A stretch of 8,512 nucleotides of DNA from DASXIW01 sp036497785. Lineage in GTDB: Bacteria > Pseudomonadota > Alphaproteobacteria > Acetobacterales > Acetobacteraceae. Below are positions 5,916 to 8,512 of this stretch, in pieces. The stretch spans positions 1 through 8,512 of the forward strand of contig DASXIW010000060.1 in NCBI GenBank assembly GCA_036497785.1, given 5' to 3'. A program made the translations under genes and the position numbers. How positions within the stretch are numbered: position 1 is the first letter of the stretch; every line of letters starts with the position of its first letter. The notes beneath the pieces were generated by a model that saw nothing but the letters and a program-made list of their open reading frames with translations, searched no databases and was not told the DNA's origin.

Positions 5916-7295
5916 TCAGTGGGAGATTTCCTCCAGCGCCAGGTTGCGGGTGCGCGGGCCGAACACGCCGATCAGGAACATCACCATCGCCATGCAGAAG
6001 GCGATGAACAGGAACACGCCGGTCACGCCGGATGTGCGCAGGAAGAAGGCGATGACGAAGCCGCTGAAGATGACGCTGAAGCGGCTCCAGGAATAAACAA
6101 AGCCCACGGCGCGGGCGCGCACCCGGGTGGGGAACAGCTCGGCCTGATAGGAGTGAAAGGCGAAGGACATCCAGTTATTCGACATGGTCAGCACCACGCC
6201 ACACAGGATCAGCAATGCGTCGCTGGTGGGCAGGGAGAACAGCACGCCGAATACCGCAACGCTCGCGGCGGCAATGACAATCTGCCATTTCCGTTCGATC
6301 CGGTCCGCCACCAGCATGCCCAGCAGCGGGCCGATCGGGTTGGCGATGGCGATGATGAAGGCATATTCCAGGCTGGTGGTGACATGGATGCCCTTGGCGA
6401 TGATCAGCGTGGGCACCCAGTTGGCGAAGCCGTAAAAGCCGACCGCCTGGAACAGATTGTACAGCGACATCAGAATGGTGCGGCCACGATAGGGCGCCTG
6501 CCAGATTTCCATGAAGCTGCCGCGGCTTTCGGTCTCCGCCACCGCGGGTTCCGGCTCCGGCAGCGGCCCGGTTTCGGCCGCCACGGCCTGTTCCATGGCC
6601 GTGGTGATGCGGTCGGCCTCCACCAGCCGGCCCTGCTGGATCAGCCAGCGCGGCGATTCCGGAATGCCAAGGCGGATCCACCACACGAACACCGCGCCCA
6701 CCGCGCCGATCAGCACGACCCAGCGCCAGCCATCCAGGCCCAGCGGCGCGTTCGGGACCAGCAAATAGGACAGGAAGGCCACCACCGGCACCGCCATGAA
6801 GGTGACGAACTGGTTGAAGGCGAAGGCCCGGCCGCGCAGATGCTTGGGGATCAGCTCGGAGACGTAGGTGTCGATCGTCACCAGCTCAACGCCGATGCCG
6901 ACGCCGGCGATGAAGCGCCAGAGATCAATGGAAATGGCGGTGGATTGGAAGGCCATGATCACGGTGGCGGCGGAGTACCACAGCAGCGAGGTGGTGAAGA
7001 TCACGCGCCGGCCGAATTTGTCGGCGACGAAGCCGAAGACCAGCGTGCCGACGAACAGCCCGGCGAACAAAGCGGCGACGAAGCTGGCGAAGCCGGAGAA
7101 GCCGAACAGGCTGACCGTGGTGGTGGAGAACATGCCGCCCGCCGTCAGGCCCGGCGCGACATAGCCGGTGAAGAACAGGTCGTAGAACTCGAAACAACCG
7201 CCCAGCGAGAGCAGGGTGACGATCTTCCAGACATGCCGCGAACTCGGCAGGCGGTCGAGGCGGGCGGTGATGCTCGCGGCGGTGGTCTGCAACAT
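5916..7295 (-). CDS. MFS transporter, metabolite:H+ symporter / sugar-porter type
   Basis: A 459-residue inner-membrane transporter with about twelve hydrophobic segments. The signature loop between helices 2 and 3 is GFVADKFGRRVIF (88-100). Helix 4 and its loop read RFIAGVGIGVELVTIDTYVSELIPKHLRGRA (127-157), and LGIPESPRWL (209-218) precedes a long acidic, proline-rich central loop (about 225-270). The second half repeats the loop motif as ADRIERKW (330-337), and AELFPTRVRARAVG (385-398) matches the equivalent of the SELIP block. The FEFYDLFFTGYVAPGL segment in helix 1 recalls niacin/aromatic-acid symporters of the NiaP or AAHS type. The substrate, probably an organic acid or sugar-like metabolite, is inferred only. 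The ATG at 7295 has GGGAGG eight bases upstream; the frame stays open upstream, but that extension overlaps the divergent esterase gene. It is divergent from the esterase. Confidence 0.92.
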   Translation of the reverse strand: MLQTTAASITARLDRLPSSRHVWKIVTLLSLGGCFEFYDLFFTGYVAPGLTAGGMFSTTTVSLFGFSGFASFVAALFAGLFVGTLVFGFVADKFGRRVIFTTSLLWYSAATVIMAFQSTAISIDLWRFIAGVGIGVELVTIDTYVSELIPKHLRGRAFAFNQFVTFMAVPVVAFLSYLLVPNAPLGLDGWRWVVLIGAVGAVFVWWIRLGIPESPRWLIQQGRLVEADRITTAMEQAVAAETGPLPEPEPAVAETESRGSFMEIWQAPYRGRTILMSLYNLFQAVGFYGFANWVPTLIIAKGIHVTTSLEYAFIIAIANPIGPLLGMLVADRIERKWQIVIAAASVAVFGVLFSLPTSDALLILCGVVLTMSNNWMSFAFHSYQAELFPTRVRARAVGFVYSWSRFSVIFSGFVIAFFLRTSGVTGVFLFIAFCMAMVMFLIGVFGPRTRNLALEEISH

Positions 7296-7387
7296 TCTGG
7301 ACGCCTCCCGATTCTTGTTACTAGAGGCGCATGACATGCACGAAATGACTGCGGCGGCTAGCCCCGCTTGCGGTGCCAGGGGGGAAC
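7296..7387. promoter_or_regulatory. Divergent MFS/esterase intergenic region with 11-bp palindrome
   Basis: The 92-bp gap should hold promoters for both genes. It contains GCATG-A-CATGC (7329-7339), a perfect odd palindrome near its middle, and GGCTAGCC (7356-7363). I could not find a convincing -35/-10 pair in either direction. The palindrome could be an operator controlling both genes. Confidence 0.35.
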
Positions 7388-8341
7388 ATGATCGGCTTGC
7401 GTAGCATAGATAGTTTCTACGTGGGCGGGACCGACCTGACGCTCGCCGGCCTGCCGGTCGCCGAGCGGCGCATGGCGGCCGGCGCGGCACCAAGGCGGAT
7501 CGATCCAAACGGCGCCTGCGTGACCGGGCAGATGTATGTGCAGGCCTATCGTCAGGTCGCGCCGCGCCACCCCTTGCCCGTGCTGCTATGGCATGGCGGC
7601 GGGCTGACCGGGGCGTGCTGGGAGACCACGCCGGATGGGCGGCCGGGGTGGCTGATGTGGTTCCTGGAGCAGGGCTTCGACGTGCTGGTGAGCGACGCGG
7701 TGGAGCGCGGCCGCGCCGGCTGGAGCCGCTGGCCCGAGATCTATGCCGAGCCGCCCTTCTTCCGCACCAAGAACGAGGCCTGGGAAGCCTTCCGCATCGG
7801 TCCGGCGGGAAGCTGGAACGACGATCCGGCCCGGCGCATCGCCCATGCGCCGATGCTGTTCCCGACGGAGGCGATGGACGCCTTCGCCCGCCAGTTCGTG
7901 CCGCGCTGGGCGGATCGCGAGGCGATCACCATGGCGGCCTATGCCGCGCTGCTGGACCGGGTGGGCCCTTGCATCGTGGTGGCGCACAGCCAGGGCGGCG
8001 GCTTCGCCTTCGAGGCCGCGCAGATCCGGCCGGAGGCGGTGCGCGCCGTGGTGGCGCTGGAGCCTTCCGGCGGGCCGGCGGCGGTCAGTTCGGCAGCCAC
8101 GAGGCATCTGGTGCTGTGGGGCGACCGGGTCTGGGGGCATCCGGAATGGTCCCGCTACCGCAGCGTGGCCGATGCCCATATCGGGCGGATTGCGGCGGCG
8201 GGTGGCATTGTGCGGATGATCGACCTGCCCGAGGAGGGTGTGGCCGGCAATTCGCATATGCTGATGATGGACCGGAATTCCGATGCGCTGGCGGCGCGGG
8301 TTTTGGCGTGGCTGGCGGAAATCGGGGTTGCCGGCGCTTGA
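7388..8341 (+). CDS. Alpha/beta-hydrolase, Esterase-713-like
   Basis: A 317-residue alpha/beta-hydrolase matching the Esterase-713 family of bacterial carboxylesterases. Diagnostic blocks are VLLWHGGGLTGACWETTPDGRPGW (65-88), GFDVLVSDAVERGRAGWS (96-113), VVAHSQGGG (197-205) and EEGVAGNSHMLMMDRNSDALA (282-302). From the characterised Alcaligenes enzyme, as I remember it, the triad would be Ser201 (AHSQGG), Glu225 (VALEPSG) and His290 (GNSHM). In that enzyme the loop corresponding to HGGG carries two adjacent cysteines; here they are glycines. No signal peptide is present, so it is likely cytoplasmic. The substrate is an ester of unknown type. The ATG at 7388 directly follows GGGGGGAAC; a GTG 15 bp upstream precedes this ribosome binding site and is less likely. 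It is divergent from the MFS gene, which may import its substrate. Confidence 0.88.
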   Translation: MIGLRSIDSFYVGGTDLTLAGLPVAERRMAAGAAPRRIDPNGACVTGQMYVQAYRQVAPRHPLPVLLWHGGGLTGACWETTPDGRPGWLMWFLEQGFDVLVSDAVERGRAGWSRWPEIYAEPPFFRTKNEAWEAFRIGPAGSWNDDPARRIAHAPMLFPTEAMDAFARQFVPRWADREAITMAAYAALLDRVGPCIVVAHSQGGGFAFEAAQIRPEAVRAVVALEPSGGPAAVSSAATRHLVLWGDRVWGHPEWSRYRSVADAHIGRIAAAGGIVRMIDLPEEGVAGNSHMLMMDRNSDALAARVLAWLAEIGVAGA

Positions 8342-8391
8342 CCGCGCGGGAGCTGACCCAATTTTGAAGGTGCAACAGGGGGGGCATTGCC

Positions 8392-8512
8392 ATGCGCCGC
8401 GCGTTGATCGCCTTCATGCTGCTGTGTACCACCCTGCCCGCCAATGCCGCGCTGAAGGATGGCGCCGTGGCGCCCGACTTCACCGCGCAGGCCACGCTAG
8501 GCGGCAAGGAAT
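8392..8512 (+). CDS. Exported peroxiredoxin/redoxin, N-terminal fragment (3' end outside window)
   Basis: The first 40 residues are visible. MRRALIAFMLLCTTLPANA is a typical Sec signal peptide: an Arg pair, a hydrophobic core, and an AxA-type cleavage site after residue 19. The mature part starts ALKDGAVAPDFTAQATLGGKE, where the APDFT motif marks the first strand of the AhpC/TSA/redoxin fold. The protein is therefore probably a periplasmic peroxiredoxin; the catalytic cysteine lies beyond the window, so a TlpA-like thioredoxin remains possible. A GGGGGG tract seven bases before the ATG serves as ribosome binding site. The gap to the esterase is 50 bp on the same strand, with no terminator seen, so the two may be cotranscribed. 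Confidence 0.75.
   Translation, partial: MRRALIAFMLLCTTLPANAALKDGAVAPDFTAQATLGGKE

Noticed and set aside
5919..7334. 471-codon open frame on the plus strand opposite the MFS transporter
   Set aside because: The composition (Gly, Asp, His, Glu, Ala-rich) is that of an antisense shadow, and the minus strand encodes an unmistakable twelve-helix transporter.

Overview
The window is a GC-rich (roughly 65 %) bacterial chromosome segment with dense genes, strong G/C preference at third codon positions and short intergenic gaps. The protein sequences read as alphaproteobacterial. The proline-rich TonB-type protein at the left edge and the secreted peroxiredoxin at the right edge resemble Acetobacteraceae proteins I remember, but that assignment is inference. 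I see no rRNA, tRNA, CRISPR array, integrase, transposase or phage gene.

Layout, left to right. (1) The 3' part of a TonB-family protein (2-568, +) is followed by a complete M20-family carbamoylase/amidohydrolase (611-1873, +). (2) A convergent minus-strand cluster reads from 3758 down to 1878: a peroxiredoxin-like protein with a CPFC active site, a LigE/beta-etherase-like glutathione S-transferase, and a DUF2237 protein. (3) A divergent CrgA-like LysR regulator lies at 3883-4794 (+). The 124-bp gap between it and the peroxiredoxin holds a perfect 15-bp palindrome. (4) A 425-bp low-density stretch (4795-5219) carries two perfect tandem copies of a 19-bp sequence, a candidate 40-codon gene with a strong ribosome binding site, an AT-rich tract with a T6 run, and a possible promoter. 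(5) A FrnE-type DsbA-family oxidoreductase (5220-5888, +) converges on an MFS transporter (5916-7295, -). (6) Divergent from the transporter is an esterase of the Esterase-713 type (7388-8341, +), followed by the start of an exported peroxiredoxin (8392 to the window end, +).

How the genes may work together. The peroxiredoxin-GST-DUF2237 cluster looks like one transcription unit for peroxide or electrophile detoxification, with the divergent LysR protein as its likely regulator. Because that regulator contains no cysteine, it should sense a small molecule and not thiol oxidation. Four thioredoxin-fold proteins (peroxiredoxin, GST, FrnE/DsbA, exported peroxiredoxin) lie within about 6.2 kb, so thiol and oxidative chemistry is the theme. 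The transporter/esterase pair suggests uptake of an organic acid or ester and its hydrolysis. No single gene here is outside known families. The least explained part is the 4.80-5.22 kb intergenic region with its tandem repeats and candidate small gene.
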